From assembly GCF_007744255.1 (NCBI RefSeq), contig NZ_CP036267.1, positions 6,026,001 through 6,090,000 of the forward strand: a stretch of DNA of 64,000 bases. The letters are read 5' to 3'. The notes under the pieces were generated by a model, which was not told the origin of the DNA, made no database searches, and saw only the letters and a program-made list of their open reading frames with translations. Below are positions 18,787 to 29,193 of the stretch, in pieces (positions within the stretch are counted from its first letter, which is position 1; each line of letters starts with the position of its first letter). This DNA is from Thalassoglobus polymorphus. Its GTDB lineage: Bacteria; Planctomycetota; Planctomycetia; Planctomycetales; Planctomycetaceae. A program made the translations under genes and the position numbers.

Positions 18787-19263
18787 ATGCCTCAGAGTCG
18801 TGAATCGAAAGTGCGTATTACCTCGCAACAAAAAGTTGAAAGCCCTGCGCCGGTCAGGAATCTGGCTGGCTCTTTGCAACAGAAAGTCGTGTCAGGCTGG
18901 AGACGGCTGGCTTATCTGGCGGTGAGCGGAGTCTTTTTTCTTTTTGCGGTGATAGGAATATTGTTGCCGGGGATTCCAACGACTCCTTTTCTTCTGGTGA
19001 CCAGTTACTTTCTCGTCCGCTGCTCTCCGAAATTGAATGAGAAGTTACTGAACTCAAAATACTTCGGGCCAATTTTGAATGACTGGCAGACGCGCGGAGT
19101 AGTGCGCCGAGACGTGAAGGTTCAAGCAATCGCTGCCGTGGTCATCGCAGTCAGTCTATCGCTGTACTTCGGCAGCCTTTCGCTGATCCCCTCGCTCTCA
19201 ATTCTCGCTATTGCAGCACTGGGCATCACCGTCGTGTTAAGACTCCCTGAACCAAATTCTTGA
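18787..19263 (+). CDS. DUF454 (YbaN-like) inner membrane protein
   Basis: A 158-residue membrane protein of the DUF454/YbaN family. The diagnostic segment GILLPGIPTTPFLLVTSYFL is present, followed by the conserved FGPILNDWQTRGVVRRDVK and two further membrane spans. An N-terminal extension of about 40 polar residues precedes the first span. I use ATG 18787 rather than the TTG at 18781. The molecular function of the family is not established. It is convergent with the DUF1080 gene, 67 bp away. Confidence 0.88.
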   Translation: MPQSRESKVRITSQQKVESPAPVRNLAGSLQQKVVSGWRRLAYLAVSGVFFLFAVIGILLPGIPTTPFLLVTSYFLVRCSPKLNEKLLNSKYFGPILNDWQTRGVVRRDVKVQAIAAVVIAVSLSLYFGSLSLIPSLSILAIAALGITVVLRLPEPNS

Positions 19264-19330
19264 TCCCGGGAGTCTGCTCTCCACGAACTGAAAGTTGGAA
19301 ATTTTTACCGACATGCAGAGACTGGTGGGG

Positions 19331-20050
19331 TTAATGATCCTCGTCTTTGGAGAGCTCTTTGATTGGTGTCAGGTCGAGTTTACGGAATTCAACTTCTGAA
19401 CCTTCTGCTTGTACTGCAATCTGTCCTTTTGAGGCTGTGCATTGAGTGCCGTGGTTGACGAGGTCTCCGTTGACCCAAACTTTGACCTGATCTGCAAAAC
19501 ATTCGATGACCATCTCGTTCCATTCGCCCACTGGGTTTTCAGAATCGTCCGTCAAATTGAGAATTCGTCGACCTTTGCCTTCCGTGATTCCCCAGTTGTC
19601 TTTTGGGCCACGTCGCTTGACCATGTCAGGAACAGCGATGTCCTGCACGATGCACCAGAAGTCACCGGCGTGTTTATGGTTCATCTGAACTTCGATCGAC
19701 TTTGGGAACATTTTGTAGAGCGCTCGTGGTGTCGATGCATGTACGAGCACACCACAGTTCCCCGGTTTTCCAGCGAAGCGATACTGAACGACCAGTCGAT
19801 AGTTTTCGTAGGAGTCATCGGTGATCAGATGACCTTGCGGAGTCCCCAGACTGACCAGCATTCCATTGCGAACGATGAATGGAGATTCTTTATTCGGATC
19901 GTCGTCTTGGGCGGGGACGTCGATGTGCCAGCCGGTCAAGTCTTTGCCGTTGAATAGCTCCTCCGCGACTGTCGTGCGTTCGCAAGTGAAGAGTACACAA
20001 ATGCAAACAATCGCGAATCGAAGGATGTTTGAAGGAGAGTGGCTTGGCAT
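19331..20050 (-). CDS. Secreted DUF1080 (3-keto-disaccharide hydrolase-like) protein
   Basis: A 239-residue exported protein with a DUF1080 domain, a concanavalin-like fold common in planctomycetes; characterised members act on 3-keto-glucosides. The signal peptide is about residues 1-28 (ILRFAIVCICVLFTC). The mature part opens with ELFNGKDLTGWHI and continues NYRLVVQYRFAGKPGNCGVL and NPVGEWNEMVIECFADQVKV, all typical of the family. ATG 20050 puts the signal peptide at the N-terminus, while the longer frame to 20131 does not. It is divergent from the PSD1/DUF1501 pair, which often occurs near DUF1080 genes. Confidence 0.92.
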   Translation of the reverse strand: MPSHSPSNILRFAIVCICVLFTCERTTVAEELFNGKDLTGWHIDVPAQDDDPNKESPFIVRNGMLVSLGTPQGHLITDDSYENYRLVVQYRFAGKPGNCGVLVHASTPRALYKMFPKSIEVQMNHKHAGDFWCIVQDIAVPDMVKRRGPKDNWGITEGKGRRILNLTDDSENPVGEWNEMVIECFADQVKVWVNGDLVNHGTQCTASKGQIAVQAEGSEVEFRKLDLTPIKELSKDEDH

Positions 20051-20411
20051 CGAAGAATCCTGTGAAAGAAATGAAAGTGAGTCAGTCCTCAAACTATTGT
20101 AGTGATGTTCATCAAAAGTTTGACCAGTCACGGGCCCGAAACGACGCAGACCGCCACTCTCGCGGGCTGTTGAATTGGATCCGGTTTACATGTTCTTGAG
20201 CTGCAATGTACGATGCAGCGGAATGATAATTGTATCACTGCCCACTGCTCACCGAATGAGAAGTGGTGAGACAAGCATCATCACCAGGCGGCCGGTTTAA
20301 GAGTGACATCTCGCACCGCAATGGATGACGACTTCGGTAGCAGAGTGATTCATGCGGCTGCGGAGGCGGTTTTCTGAGGCTGTACAATTCAACCCGTTGA
20401 TGGAAGCAAAT
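20051..20411. other. Divergent intergenic region
   Basis: It separates the DUF1080 gene from the PSD1 gene and should contain both promoters. I see no repeat copy, RNA or clear promoter boxes. Confidence 0.4.
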
Positions 20412-23400
20412 ATGAGTTTCCGAAGAACGAAATTTGCTGTTTTTCGCATCGTTCCATGGCAGTTCGTCTGCTGTGTCATAGTGCTTTTCTCGGCAACACT
20501 CTTAGCTGAGGATTCCCATTCTCCGGTCTCCTTCAACCGAGACGTTCGGCCTATCTTGTCGGACAACTGCATGTTCTGTCACGGTCCCGATAAAGCGACG
20601 CGCGAAGCTGATTTGAGGCTGGATCACGAACAGGCGACTCACGAAAGGGTGTTGGTTGCTGGGCAACCTGACAAGAGTGAATTGTTTCGCCGCATTACAG
20701 CGGAGGACAAAGACGAAGTGATGCCGCCGAGCGATAGCGGCCGCACGCTGACGAAGAAAGAGATCGAAGTCCTGCGACACTGGATTCAGCAGGGGGGGCG
20801 ATACGAAAAACACTGGTCATTCATCGCCCCGGTCCGAGGTGAGCTTCGGAAAGTTTCGGAGCCGGCTCGTATTGAAAACCCCATCGACACATTCGTGCTC
20901 TCGCGATTAGAAGAACAACAACTCAGTCCATCAAAACGGGCTGACAAGCAGACACTCTTGCGCCGTGTGACATTTGATCTCACCGGGTTGCCGCCGACAT
21001 TGGAAGAGCTTGAAGCTTTTCTCGCTGACGACTCTGAAGATGCTTACGAGCGTGTTGTCGACCGTCTGTTGAAATCGCCTCGCTACGGTGAACACATGGC
21101 ACGGTACTGGCTCGACACCGCTCGGTATGCAGACACCAACGGTTTCTTTGACGATGCAGAACGCTCGATGTGGCGTTGGCGAGATTGGGTCATCGATGCT
21201 TTCAACGAGAATATGCCATTTGACCAATTTACGATTGAGCAGTTGGCTGGCGATTTGATTCCCGATGCAACTTTAAATCAGAAGATTGCCAGCGGTTTCA
21301 ACCGCAACCACATGATTACTCGCGAGACCGGAGCGTTTGAAGAGGAGTATCGAGTTGAATATGTCGTTGATCGTGTTCATACGACTGCGACCACTTGGCT
21401 GGGGCTGACGGTTGCATGTGCGCGTTGCCACGACCACAAGTTTGATCCCATTTCGCAGAAAGAGTTTTTTAGCCTGTTCGCATTCTTTAACAATGTTCCA
21501 GAAAATGGTGTGAGTAAACAGAGTGGGAACGCCGTCCCGTTCTTGCATCTCCCTTCCGAAGATTTAGAGCAACAGCTCTCGCAAGTGAATCGTGAAATCG
21601 CCGAGATCGAAAAGGAAGTCACAGAGATCGAACCGAAGTTTCTGGAGGCTCAATCAAACTGGGAACAGTTCTCGCTGACTCATCAACCAAAGTTACCGGC
21701 CGGGAAATTGCTGGCTCACTTTCCGTTGGATGACAACGCTGCGAATGATGGTCTCCTCGCCTCTCACGCAGAGGCAGTCGGAAACGTCGAGTTCGAGAAA
21801 GGGTTTCTCGGACAAGCTGCGAAATTTGACGGGGACTCCGTTCTCGAATTCAACGAGCCGATCAGCATTGACTACGACACACCATTTTCGATGAGTGCAT
21901 GGGTCAAGCCGGCGGGAGGTCGTCCTGCGTGCATTCTTTCCAGGAATGACGACGTCAAAAAACTGCGTGGGTTTGATTTGATGATCGTGAAGAACAAGCC
22001 GATCGTACATTTGATTCATCAATGGAATCATAATGCGATCAGCGTCACAACGAAAAAAGGGCTTGCCGGTCAGCAGTGGCAGCATCTTTGCGTGACTTAC
22101 GATGGATCTTCATCGGCTGCTGGTGTGAAGATTTATGTCGATGGGGAATCACAACCGTTGGAGATCGAGTTCGATAGCCTTTCTGGTTCGATTCAAACGG
22201 AGCAACCATTACGTGTCGGCCGGCGCAGCACCAGCGCAGCATTTGTCGGTCTGATTGACGACGTGCGGCTGTACGCAGAAGAGCTTCCGAAAGAGCAGGT
22301 GCATGAGCTGTTCAGAGTTCAGTTGATCGACGGGGTCGCGAGTCTTCCACGGGACGATCGACCAGGGTATGCCAAGAAGCAACTCCGGCAACACTTTCTC
22401 AAGACGCCAGAGTCCGCAGAGTTTCGAGAGATTTACGAAAAGCGAAAGCGGCTGCTCGATCGGTATGCGGAATTGAAGGCCACGATTCCGAGTTTGATGG
22501 TGATGCAGGAGAGCGAGCAGCCACGCGAAACCTTCGTGCTGATTCGTGGGCAATACGATCAGCCCGGTGAAAAAGTCGAAGCGGGTGTACCTGCGTTCCT
22601 GCCCCCATTTTCAGGCGCTCTGCCGCGTAATCGACTCGGGTTTGCCAAGTGGCTTGTTGATCCGGCAAACCCGTTGACAGCGCGGGTGGCTGTGAATCGC
22701 TACTGGCAACAGCTCTTCGGGACAGGACTGGTGAAGTCGACAGGCGACTTCGGATCTCAAGGTCAATGGCCGAGTCACCCTCAATTGCTGGACTGGTTGG
22801 CGGTCGAATATCAGGAGAGTGGTTGGGACACAAAGCATTTGCTCAAGTTGATTGTCATGTCAGCAACCTATCAACAGGAGTCGCGAATCACGAAAGAGGG
22901 TTGGGAACGTGATCCCGAGAATCGATTGTTGGCACGCGGTCCAAGGTTTCGCATGGATGCTGAAGTTGTACGTGATAGCGCGTTGGCGATTAGTGGGTTG
23001 CTAGAGAATCGACTGGGTGGTCCGAGTGTGAAACCGTATCAGCCAGCGGGACTTTGGAAGGCGGTAACCTACGGCGGAGACTTGTCGTATGTTCCAGATT
23101 ACGGCAACGGTTTGTACCGTCGTAGCCTGTACACGTTCTGGAAGCGTCAAAGTCCACCGCCAGCGCTTATGGCGTTCGACGCACCAACGCGTGAGACCTG
23201 CACCGTCAGCCGACCGCGAACTAACACTCCGATGCAGGCTTTAGTGTTGATGAATGATATTACGTATGTCGAAGCGGCGCGTGTCCTGGCTCAACAGATG
23301 ATGGAGTTGCCAGCAGTTCGCCCTGCCGATCGGATGGTGTATGCGTTCCGGTTGGCGACCTCGCGAAAGCCTCTTGATAGTGAGCTCGCCGTTCTGCAGA

Positions 23401-23573
23401 AAACCTTTCAGCGTCAACTCCAGCGTTTTCAGAATGACGAACAAGCAGCGGTGGACCTGCTGTCTGTCGGGGAATCCGAGCGAGCTGAATCGTTGGATGT
23501 CAGCCAACACGCAGCCTGGACAATCGTCGCCAGTATGATTCTGAATTTGAATGAAACGATTACGAAAAATTAG
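20412..23573 (+). CDS. PSD1 cytochrome (DUF1549/DUF1553) with embedded LamG domain
   Basis: A large exported planctomycete protein of about 1053 residues. After the signal peptide comes a PSC1-type cytochrome c region with FNRDVRPILSDNCMFCH (haem motif C53-x-x-C56-H57). Then come DUF1549 (from about 125: RIENPIDTFVLSRLEEQ), a LamG domain near 430-610 (KFDGDSVLEFNEPI), and DUF1553 at the C-terminus (NPLTARVAVNRYWQQLFG and RPRTNTPMQALVLMNDI). Proteins of this kind are paired with DUF1501 partners and are thought to act on complex glycans outside the cell; the reaction is unproven. ATG 20412 has GGAAG just upstream and gives a better signal peptide than the ATGs at 20352 or 20400. The stop TAG starts a short TAGAGCAGCTT stretch. 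Confidence 0.93.
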   Translation: MSFRRTKFAVFRIVPWQFVCCVIVLFSATLLAEDSHSPVSFNRDVRPILSDNCMFCHGPDKATREADLRLDHEQATHERVLVAGQPDKSELFRRITAEDKDEVMPPSDSGRTLTKKEIEVLRHWIQQGGRYEKHWSFIAPVRGELRKVSEPARIENPIDTFVLSRLEEQQLSPSKRADKQTLLRRVTFDLTGLPPTLEELEAFLADDSEDAYERVVDRLLKSPRYGEHMARYWLDTARYADTNGFFDDAERSMWRWRDWVIDAFNENMPFDQFTIEQLAGDLIPDATLNQKIASGFNRNHMITRETGAFEEEYRVEYVVDRVHTTATTWLGLTVACARCHDHKFDPISQKEFFSLFAFFNNVPENGVSKQSGNAVPFLHLPSEDLEQQLSQVNREIAEIEKEVTEIEPKFLEAQSNWEQFSLTHQPKLPAGKLLAHFPLDDNAANDGLLASHAEAVGNVEFEKGFLGQAAKFDGDSVLEFNEPISIDYDTPFSMSAWVKPAGGRPACILSRNDDVKKLRGFDLMIVKNKPIVHLIHQWNHNAISVTTKKGLAGQQWQHLCVTYDGSSSAAGVKIYVDGESQPLEIEFDSLSGSIQTEQPLRVGRRSTSAAFVGLIDDVRLYAEELPKEQVHELFRVQLIDGVASLPRDDRPGYAKKQLRQHFLKTPESAEFREIYEKRKRLLDRYAELKATIPSLMVMQESEQPRETFVLIRGQYDQPGEKVEAGVPAFLPPFSGALPRNRLGFAKWLVDPANPLTARVAVNRYWQQLFGTGLVKSTGDFGSQGQWPSHPQLLDWLAVEYQESGWDTKHLLKLIVMSATYQQESRITKEGWERDPENRLLARGPRFRMDAEVVRDSALAISGLLENRLGGPSVKPYQPAGLWKAVTYGGDLSYVPDYGNGLYRRSLYTFWKRQSPPPALMAFDAPTRETCTVSRPRTNTPMQALVLMNDITYVEAARVLAQQMMELPAVRPADRMVYAFRLATSRKPLDSELAVLQKTFQRQLQRFQNDEQAAVDLLSVGESERAESLDVSQHAAWTIVASMILNLNETITKN

Positions 23574-23691
23574 AGCAGCTTCAGTTTTTTGTGACGCAGA
23601 GACTGTTTTTATGTGGGGAATCGTACGTGTCCACAATAAACAGTGAGAATACTCTCAGTTCGCATAAGTCTGTTCGAGACAGAGGAAAACG

Positions 23692-25143
23692 ATGAATCCA
23701 TTTAACCACCTGACTCGGCGACAACTGCTTTCTCGTAGTGCTTGCGGCATCGGAACGGCGGCGCTCGCCTCACTCTTGACTCCCGATACAAGCCGGGCTG
23801 CAGATCAAGCGGAACACCTTCCTGGTCATCTTTCGCAAACGCATTTCCCTGCCAGAGCGAAGCGAGTGATCTACTTGTTCATGCATGGCGGTCCGTCGCA
23901 GATGGAGATGTTCGATTACAAACCAGGTCTCCGGAAAATGCACGGGAAGCAGATTCCTGATTCTGTTCGAGGTGATCAACGACTGACCGGGATGACCTCT
24001 GGGCAGGCTAGTTTTCCGATTGCTTCGCCACAGCAGTTTAAGTTCAAACAACACGGAAAGAGTGGCGCATGGGTCAGTGAACTGATGCCGCATTTGGCTC
24101 GGCGATCCGATGATATTTGTTTCATTAAGTCGATGCACACGGAAGCGATCAATCATGATCCTGCGATCACATTGCTGCAAACGGGACACCAGCAACCCGG
24201 TCGCCCCAGTTTGGGGGCTTGGTCGAGTTATGGGTTAGGCAGCGAGAATGCAAACTTGCCGTCGTTCGTCGTGCTCATCTCCGACGGTTCCGCTTCGCGG
24301 CCTACCGATCCACTCTATGCTCGCCTGTGGGGGACCGGATTTCTGCCATCGAGTCATCAGGGCGTCAACTTCCGTAAAAGTGGCGATCCAGTCTTGTATC
24401 TGTCCAATGCGAAGGGGATTGATCCGGCCTCACGAAGATTGATTCTGGATGGATTGGCAGATCTCAATCATCAGCGTTATGAGACAGAAGGGGACCCGGA
24501 AATTCTGACACGCATTGAACAGTACGAAATGGCATATCGCATGCAAACGTCTGTTCCTGAATTAACGGACCTCTCCAGCGAGTCCGCCAGCACCCTCAAA
24601 ATGTATGGTGAGGATGTCACGACACCCGGAACCTACGCTGGGAATTGTTTGCTTGCTCGACGGTTGGCGGAACGTGATGTGCGCTTCATCCAGCTTTACC
24701 ATCGTGGCTGGGACCAACACTACAATCTGCCAAGTGACATTCGTTTGCAGTGCGGAGACATCGACCAGCCGACCGCTGCATTGCTTGCTGACCTCAAACA
24801 GCGAGGGTTGCTGGAGGAGACTCTCATTGTCTGGGGCGGAGAGTTTGGACGGACGGCATACAGTCAGGGGAAACTGTCGACAACCGATTATGGGCGAGAC
24901 CACCACGGACGATGTTTCACGATGTGGATGGCAGGGGGAGGAATCAAACCAGGTATCAGCTACGGCGAAACCGATGAGCTTTGCTACAACGTCGTCAATA
25001 ACCCTGTTCATGTTCACGACTTGAATGCAACGATCCTTCGTTGCATGGGGATCGATCATAAAAAGCTGACGTTCAAGTTTCAGGGTCGTGACTATCGCCT
25101 CACGGATGTTGAAGGCAATGTCGTCGAAGCGATTATGGGATAG
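23692..25143 (+). CDS. DUF1501 protein with Tat signal peptide
   Basis: A 483-residue exported protein of the DUF1501 family (alkaline phosphatase/sulfatase-like fold). The N-terminus [20 protein letters not shown] is a twin-arginine signal. Family segments include [20 protein letters not shown] near residue 60 and [14 protein letters not shown] and [19 protein letters not shown] near the C-terminus, which hold likely metal ligands (H, D, H). GAGGAAAACG precedes the ATG. It follows the PSD1 gene by 118 bp on the same strand, the standard planctomycete arrangement, and the two probably act together on an extracytoplasmic substrate. Confidence 0.95.
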   Translation: MNPFNHLTRRQLLSRSACGIGTAALASLLTPDTSRAADQAEHLPGHLSQTHFPARAKRVIYLFMHGGPSQMEMFDYKPGLRKMHGKQIPDSVRGDQRLTGMTSGQASFPIASPQQFKFKQHGKSGAWVSELMPHLARRSDDICFIKSMHTEAINHDPAITLLQTGHQQPGRPSLGAWSSYGLGSENANLPSFVVLISDGSASRPTDPLYARLWGTGFLPSSHQGVNFRKSGDPVLYLSNAKGIDPASRRLILDGLADLNHQRYETEGDPEILTRIEQYEMAYRMQTSVPELTDLSSESASTLKMYGEDVTTPGTYAGNCLLARRLAERDVRFIQLYHRGWDQHYNLPSDIRLQCGDIDQPTAALLADLKQRGLLEETLIVWGGEFGRTAYSQGKLSTTDYGRDHHGRCFTMWMAGGGIKPGISYGETDELCYNVVNNPVHVHDLNATILRCMGIDHKKLTFKFQGRDYRLTDVEGNVVEAIMG

Positions 25144-25146
25144 CGG

Positions 25147-25180
25147 AATTGCTCTCTCAAACGTGGAGATAACGGCTCTA
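25147..25180. repeat. Family 2 fragment
   Basis: GAATTGCTCTCTCAAACGTG, then GAGATAACGG, matches the central part of family 2 in reverse complement. It lies in the 34-bp gap between two convergent genes and includes the end of the glycosyltransferase gene. Confidence 0.45.
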
Positions 25181-25864
25181 CTCTTCTCTCACGTGACCGT
25201 ACCATTTCGCCAATGTTGCAGGTTTTACGCCCATGTGAGACATAGCAACGAATGACCAGTTGCGAAGAGTTTGTCTGGCGACTCCATTTTTTTCCCAGCG
25301 GCGAGCGCTGACTTCCAATGGGTGATCAGCGACGACGAGCTTGCCCTCACGTTTTAGTTGCTTCGAAAAGTAGAGATCTTCCATCAACGGGATTGCCGGG
25401 AATCCCCCCAGTTTCTCGAAAAGATCTCGTTTCAAGAACAGCCCCTGATCGCCGTAAATCCAACCCAGATTTCTGACGCGCCAAGTGTTTCCGCGTTCTA
25501 CAATTCGATACTTCTGTGACGAATGGGCGATGTCCTGTCTAAAGCAGCCTGCTGCGACATCCGGCACTGAGAGAGTATTTACGATTGCGTCTGAGAAGCC
25601 TGTGACGACCTGGCAGTCAGCGTGTAAGAAGAGCAAGAACTCACCTGTTGCTTTTTCCGCTCCAGAATTTTGCTGAAGGGCGCGACCGAGAGGAGATGAC
25701 AGAACGACATCCGCTGCCGCTGCTTTTGCTAGTGTTGCATCCGTGCTTCCACCGTCAACGACGATGACTTCGCACTTCCCGGCAAGTTGAGTTTGTTCGA
25801 TGGTCAGCCCAATGTTCTGCTCTTCATTGAGCGTCGGGATGATGACAGAAATGAGTGAGTTCAT
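25178..25864 (-). CDS. Family 2 glycosyltransferase (TIGR04283-like)
   Basis: A 228-residue GT-A fold glycosyltransferase. ISVIIPTLNEEQNI starts the nucleotide-sugar site, VIVVDGGSTDAT follows, and LLFLHADC takes the place of the DxD metal-binding region. The later WIYGDQGLFLKRDLFEKLGG and PLMEDLYFSKQLKREG are typical of the subfamily seen in many bacteria with TIGR04283 names. The C-terminus is short, with no membrane anchor. The donor and acceptor are unknown. It is followed upstream by the MFS gene on the same strand, 52 bp apart, and the two may form an operon. Confidence 0.9.
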   Translation of the reverse strand: MNSLISVIIPTLNEEQNIGLTIEQTQLAGKCEVIVVDGGSTDATLAKAAAADVVLSSPLGRALQQNSGAEKATGEFLLFLHADCQVVTGFSDAIVNTLSVPDVAAGCFRQDIAHSSQKYRIVERGNTWRVRNLGWIYGDQGLFLKRDLFEKLGGFPAIPLMEDLYFSKQLKREGKLVVADHPLEVSARRWEKNGVARQTLRNWSFVAMSHMGVKPATLAKWYGHVREE

Positions 25865-25916
25865 GTCAAAAAATCCATAAGAACGAACAACAGAAGAGCA
25901 GGGTGGTGTTTGATTC

Positions 25917-27212
25917 TCAGCTTCCTTCGTTCGCTGAAAATTGGTGCCTTGGTTCGACCATTTGGAATGTCAGAATTGCACTCAGAATGACTAGAAAGCT
26001 GACACCAAAAAATGGAATTTCATAGGGAATCGTGTCGATCAGAAAGCCGACCAGCGGCGAAAACACAAATGGAAGCGCGAACATGATCTTCATCGTGCTC
26101 AAATATTGCGGGTGATGTTGCTCTTCAACGAGTTCGAGCGTGTAATTGAGGATTGTACGCATCAAGACGGGGGTGAGCCCAAGCAGGACGAATGTTAACC
26201 AGAACCATTCCGCCGCATTCGGGATCACTCCCCAAGCAAACATGATGGCCAGGATCGGCGTCAATGAGACCGCAAACAACCCGAGACGAATCGCGAGCCG
26301 GTTCCCGAACTGATCGGCAATGCGCCCCAGTATTGGACTGTAAAAACCGACGCTGATGTTCTGTGCGATCACCCAGTAAATTAAGTCCGTCTCGGTTGTT
26401 CCCACTTTAGTCATTCCCAGCCATTGATAATGAGGAAACACGAGCAGCGAGGAAATAAAGAGCATCGAGACAAATGCCGCCTTTCGAAATGCATGGTCGT
26501 GGCGGAAGATTTTCCACGCAGTTGCGAATGGCTGAATGATTTTCATCGGTCTGAGACCGTCATCGTTGTCCCGTTCTTCAACACAGAACAGGGCGACACA
26601 ACCTGCTGCCAGAAAGGCTGTTCCATTGAATAGGAAGACCCACGTGAAACCATCGTGATTCGGGATGCTCAGCCATGGCTGTAACCAAAACAAGGCAGCC
26701 GTGACCGCAAAGAATGATCCAATGACTCCACCGACTCCGAGGAGGAATCCGCGCCGGTTTGGTCGGACGAGTTTTCCTTGCAGGGTTCCAAAGGCAAGTT
26801 GATTGATGCCAGTCGCAGAAAAGAAAATAAAGTACAACACCAAAAAGAAAGGAGGCATCCACCAGGTACGGCGATCTTCCAGCCCATACCAGATGGCTGA
26901 GAGCAGCAGGAAGGGAAGAGCCATCGCAATCGCTGTGGCGAACAGTGGGAGTTTCTTCAGCGGGTGACTCCGCAAGCGGTCCGCATACATCAGCGGTGGA
27001 ACAGACTGCCCGACGCGGCTAAGAATGGGCAATAGCCCGCGCATCCACCCTGATCCCGAGATGACATCGACCACAAAGGGCATGATCACGCTCTCGGTTT
27101 TGAAGATCCAGCCGACACGAAGGACAACGTTTTGCAGTGCAAGCGTTGCTAAATTTCGGTTTTCAATTTTTTCTTGATCCGATCGAACTTCGCGATCGTC
27201 CTGCCCCTCCAT
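25917..27212 (-). CDS. Major facilitator superfamily transporter
   Basis: A 431-residue protein with about twelve hydrophobic spans, for example PLFATAIAMALPFLLLSAIW, FFLVLYFIFFSATGINQLAF and FLLGVGGVIGSFFAVTAALF. The central cytoplasmic loop (FCVEERDNDDGLRPMKII) divides it into two halves, as in MFS proteins. The substrate is unknown. I start at ATG 27212 (MEGQDDREV); the frame extends upstream to 27335 but those 41 residues are neither hydrophobic nor conserved-looking. It lies just upstream of a glycosyltransferase on the same strand. Confidence 0.85.
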   Translation of the reverse strand: MEGQDDREVRSDQEKIENRNLATLALQNVVLRVGWIFKTESVIMPFVVDVISGSGWMRGLLPILSRVGQSVPPLMYADRLRSHPLKKLPLFATAIAMALPFLLLSAIWYGLEDRRTWWMPPFFLVLYFIFFSATGINQLAFGTLQGKLVRPNRRGFLLGVGGVIGSFFAVTAALFWLQPWLSIPNHDGFTWVFLFNGTAFLAAGCVALFCVEERDNDDGLRPMKIIQPFATAWKIFRHDHAFRKAAFVSMLFISSLLVFPHYQWLGMTKVGTTETDLIYWVIAQNISVGFYSPILGRIADQFGNRLAIRLGLFAVSLTPILAIMFAWGVIPNAAEWFWLTFVLLGLTPVLMRTILNYTLELVEEQHHPQYLSTMKIMFALPFVFSPLVGFLIDTIPYEIPFFGVSFLVILSAILTFQMVEPRHQFSANEGS

Positions 27213-27576
27213 GATGTCCAGTCCTGGTGTGATAACCTGTTGAGAGTTGTATTTGCGATTCCATCTCCTCGAATCAAGATGAAAATCCAGAGTGACAGCA
27301 GAGGCCGTCAGTCTCAGTCTGGGGTGCCAGTGCACCTCCGTGCTTGCCGTGCTCGTGAAGAAACGGTTCTCTCAGAAGAAACGTTGAACTTCAAAATTCA
27401 GATCGGGCACAGCAATATGAAAAATGCTTTGATCCGGTCATTGTTCCCATGATTGATGGGATGTGACGTTAGCTTATCGTCATTGGCATCAGAATCAAAC
27501 AGGCACAAAAAAAGGGCGGCACATGAATGTGCCGCCCTGAGCGCGATTTTGAGCCAAAACTGAGTCAGCGAAGTCT
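27213..27576. other. Intergenic region with the clpX terminator
   Basis: Apart from the terminator at 27506-27539 I see no gene. A short segment near 27345-27365 (GTGCTCGTGAAGAAACG) faintly resembles the family 1 type B arm, but not enough to call it a copy. Confidence 0.4.
27506..27539 (-). terminator. Rho-independent terminator of clpX
   Basis: On the minus strand AGGGCGGCACAT pairs with ATGTGCCGCCCT (12 bp, 2-base centre) and is followed by seven T residues. It lies 38 bp past the clpX stop. Confidence 0.93.
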
Positions 27577-28848
27577 TTACGCTGCTGCGGACTCGTCTTC
27601 TGAGAACAATTTTTCTTCACCCAGGACAACCTGTGGTGTGATCACGTAATGCTTACCCTTTTCTTGATCAGGCAGTTCGAACATGATTTCGAACATGACA
27701 TCTTCGATCACGCTTCGAAGTCCACGGGCTCCAGTCTCTTTGGCTCTGGCGACTTTCGCGATTTCGGTCAGAGCTTGTGGCTGGAATTCGAGGGTCGCCC
27801 CTTCCATTTCGAAGAGCTTCGTGTACTGATTCACGAGCGAGTTCTTCGGTTCGGTCAAGACGCAAACCAGTTCGTCTTCGGTCAAGCTGCGAAGTGTTGT
27901 GAGTACAGGCAATCGTCCGAGAAGCTCGGGGATTAGTCCGTATTCGAGGACATCTTCGACGGTTGCTCGTGCGAGAAGCTCGCGTCGCTGATCCTCAACA
28001 CTGCGAGCATCGTGTCCGAATCCGATCATCTTGCGACCGAGTCGTTTGGCGATGATTTCTTCCAGCCCGACAAATGTTCCTCCACAGATGAAGAGGACGT
28101 TTGTGGTGTCGACCTGGATATATTGTTGCTCGGGGTGTTTTCGTCCCCCTTGAGGTGGAACGTTGGCGACGGTTCCCTCAAGCATTTTCAACAGTGATTG
28201 CTGAACTCCCTCGCCGGAGACATCTCGTGTGATCGAGACGTTTTGGCTGGTCTTTCCAATCTTGTCGATCTCATCAATGAAGATGATCCCACGTTGGGCG
28301 CTTTCGATATCGAAGTCTGAAGAGTGAAGAAGTTTGAGAAGCAGGTTCTCGACATCTTCACCAACATACCCAGCTTCAGTGAGTGTTGTGGCATCACCGA
28401 TGGCAAAGGGGACTTGCAGGAACCGGGCGATGGTTTTCGCAAGCAGCGTTTTTCCCGATCCCGTTGGGCCGATAAACATGATGTTGGATTTTTCAATTTC
28501 CACATCGTTTTCGACATCATCAACAAGCATGAGTCGTTTGTAGTGATTGTGGACAGCGACGGCCATTGTTCGTTTGGCACGTCCTTGACCGATCACGTAT
28601 TGATCCATATGAGCAACGATCTCGCGAGGAGTCGGAACTTTTTGGAACAGTTTTTTATTGTCGCCACGCCGACGGCGATCCTGATCGAGAATGGATTGAC
28701 ATAAGTCGATGCATTCCCCGCAGATGTAAACATCTCCAGGACCTTCTACAAGTGGCCCGACATCGCGATAGCTCTTTCCGCAGAAAGAGCAGTTCGCGTT
28801 TTTCTTTCCGGAACCGCCTCGGCTCGAAGTAAACTCTTTGGAGGTCAT
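27577..28848 (-). CDS. clpX: ATP-dependent Clp protease ATP-binding subunit ClpX
   Basis: ClpX unfolds tagged proteins and feeds them to the ClpP peptidase in the cytoplasm. The 423 residues match the usual length. The N-terminal zinc domain has its four cysteines (C20, C23, C43, C46). The AAA+ core has Walker A GPTGSGKT (about 123-130), Walker [12 protein letters not shown] and the pore loop GYVGEDVE, with arginine finger and sensor regions at ELLGRLPV and GARGLR. ATG 28848 is preceded by AAGGA; a longer frame to 28905 adds non-conserved residues. clpP is not next to it, unlike in many bacteria. A strong terminator follows. Confidence 0.98.
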   Translation of the reverse strand: MTSKEFTSSRGGSGKKNANCSFCGKSYRDVGPLVEGPGDVYICGECIDLCQSILDQDRRRRGDNKKLFQKVPTPREIVAHMDQYVIGQGRAKRTMAVAVHNHYKRLMLVDDVENDVEIEKSNIMFIGPTGSGKTLLAKTIARFLQVPFAIGDATTLTEAGYVGEDVENLLLKLLHSSDFDIESAQRGIIFIDEIDKIGKTSQNVSITRDVSGEGVQQSLLKMLEGTVANVPPQGGRKHPEQQYIQVDTTNVLFICGGTFVGLEEIIAKRLGRKMIGFGHDARSVEDQRRELLARATVEDVLEYGLIPELLGRLPVLTTLRSLTEDELVCVLTEPKNSLVNQYTKLFEMEGATLEFQPQALTEIAKVARAKETGARGLRSVIEDVMFEIMFELPDQEKGKHYVITPQVVLGEEKLFSEDESAAA

Positions 28849-29193
28849 GTAATTTCCTTCACAGCTGTCGACCAGTGTAATGATCGTCGGCAGGTCTCGA
28901 AACATCCTCCATGTCGTGTTTCGAGTTGATTGTCATTTGGATCATCGTGAACCGAAACTGATGTGGTCAATCTCTGTCGTCAAGTTTTCAGGATTCACTG
29001 GATCTAAATTCGGCAACATTGAGGATACCAAATTTAGAATGTGGCCTGACATCGCGCAAAAGTTGCACTCTTCAATCTTTTGTTGAGCGGGAACTTTTTT
29101 CTGCAGGATTTCCAGTGTGATCACTTCACCGGAGCGATCACTCACGGAAGTTGGATTCTGTTGCGCCCCAATTTACAGTGGCACGCTTTGATC
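28849..29193. other. Intergenic region upstream of clpX
   Basis: No gene, repeat copy or RNA was recognised. It must contain the clpX promoter and the end of the transcript from 29457. Confidence 0.4.
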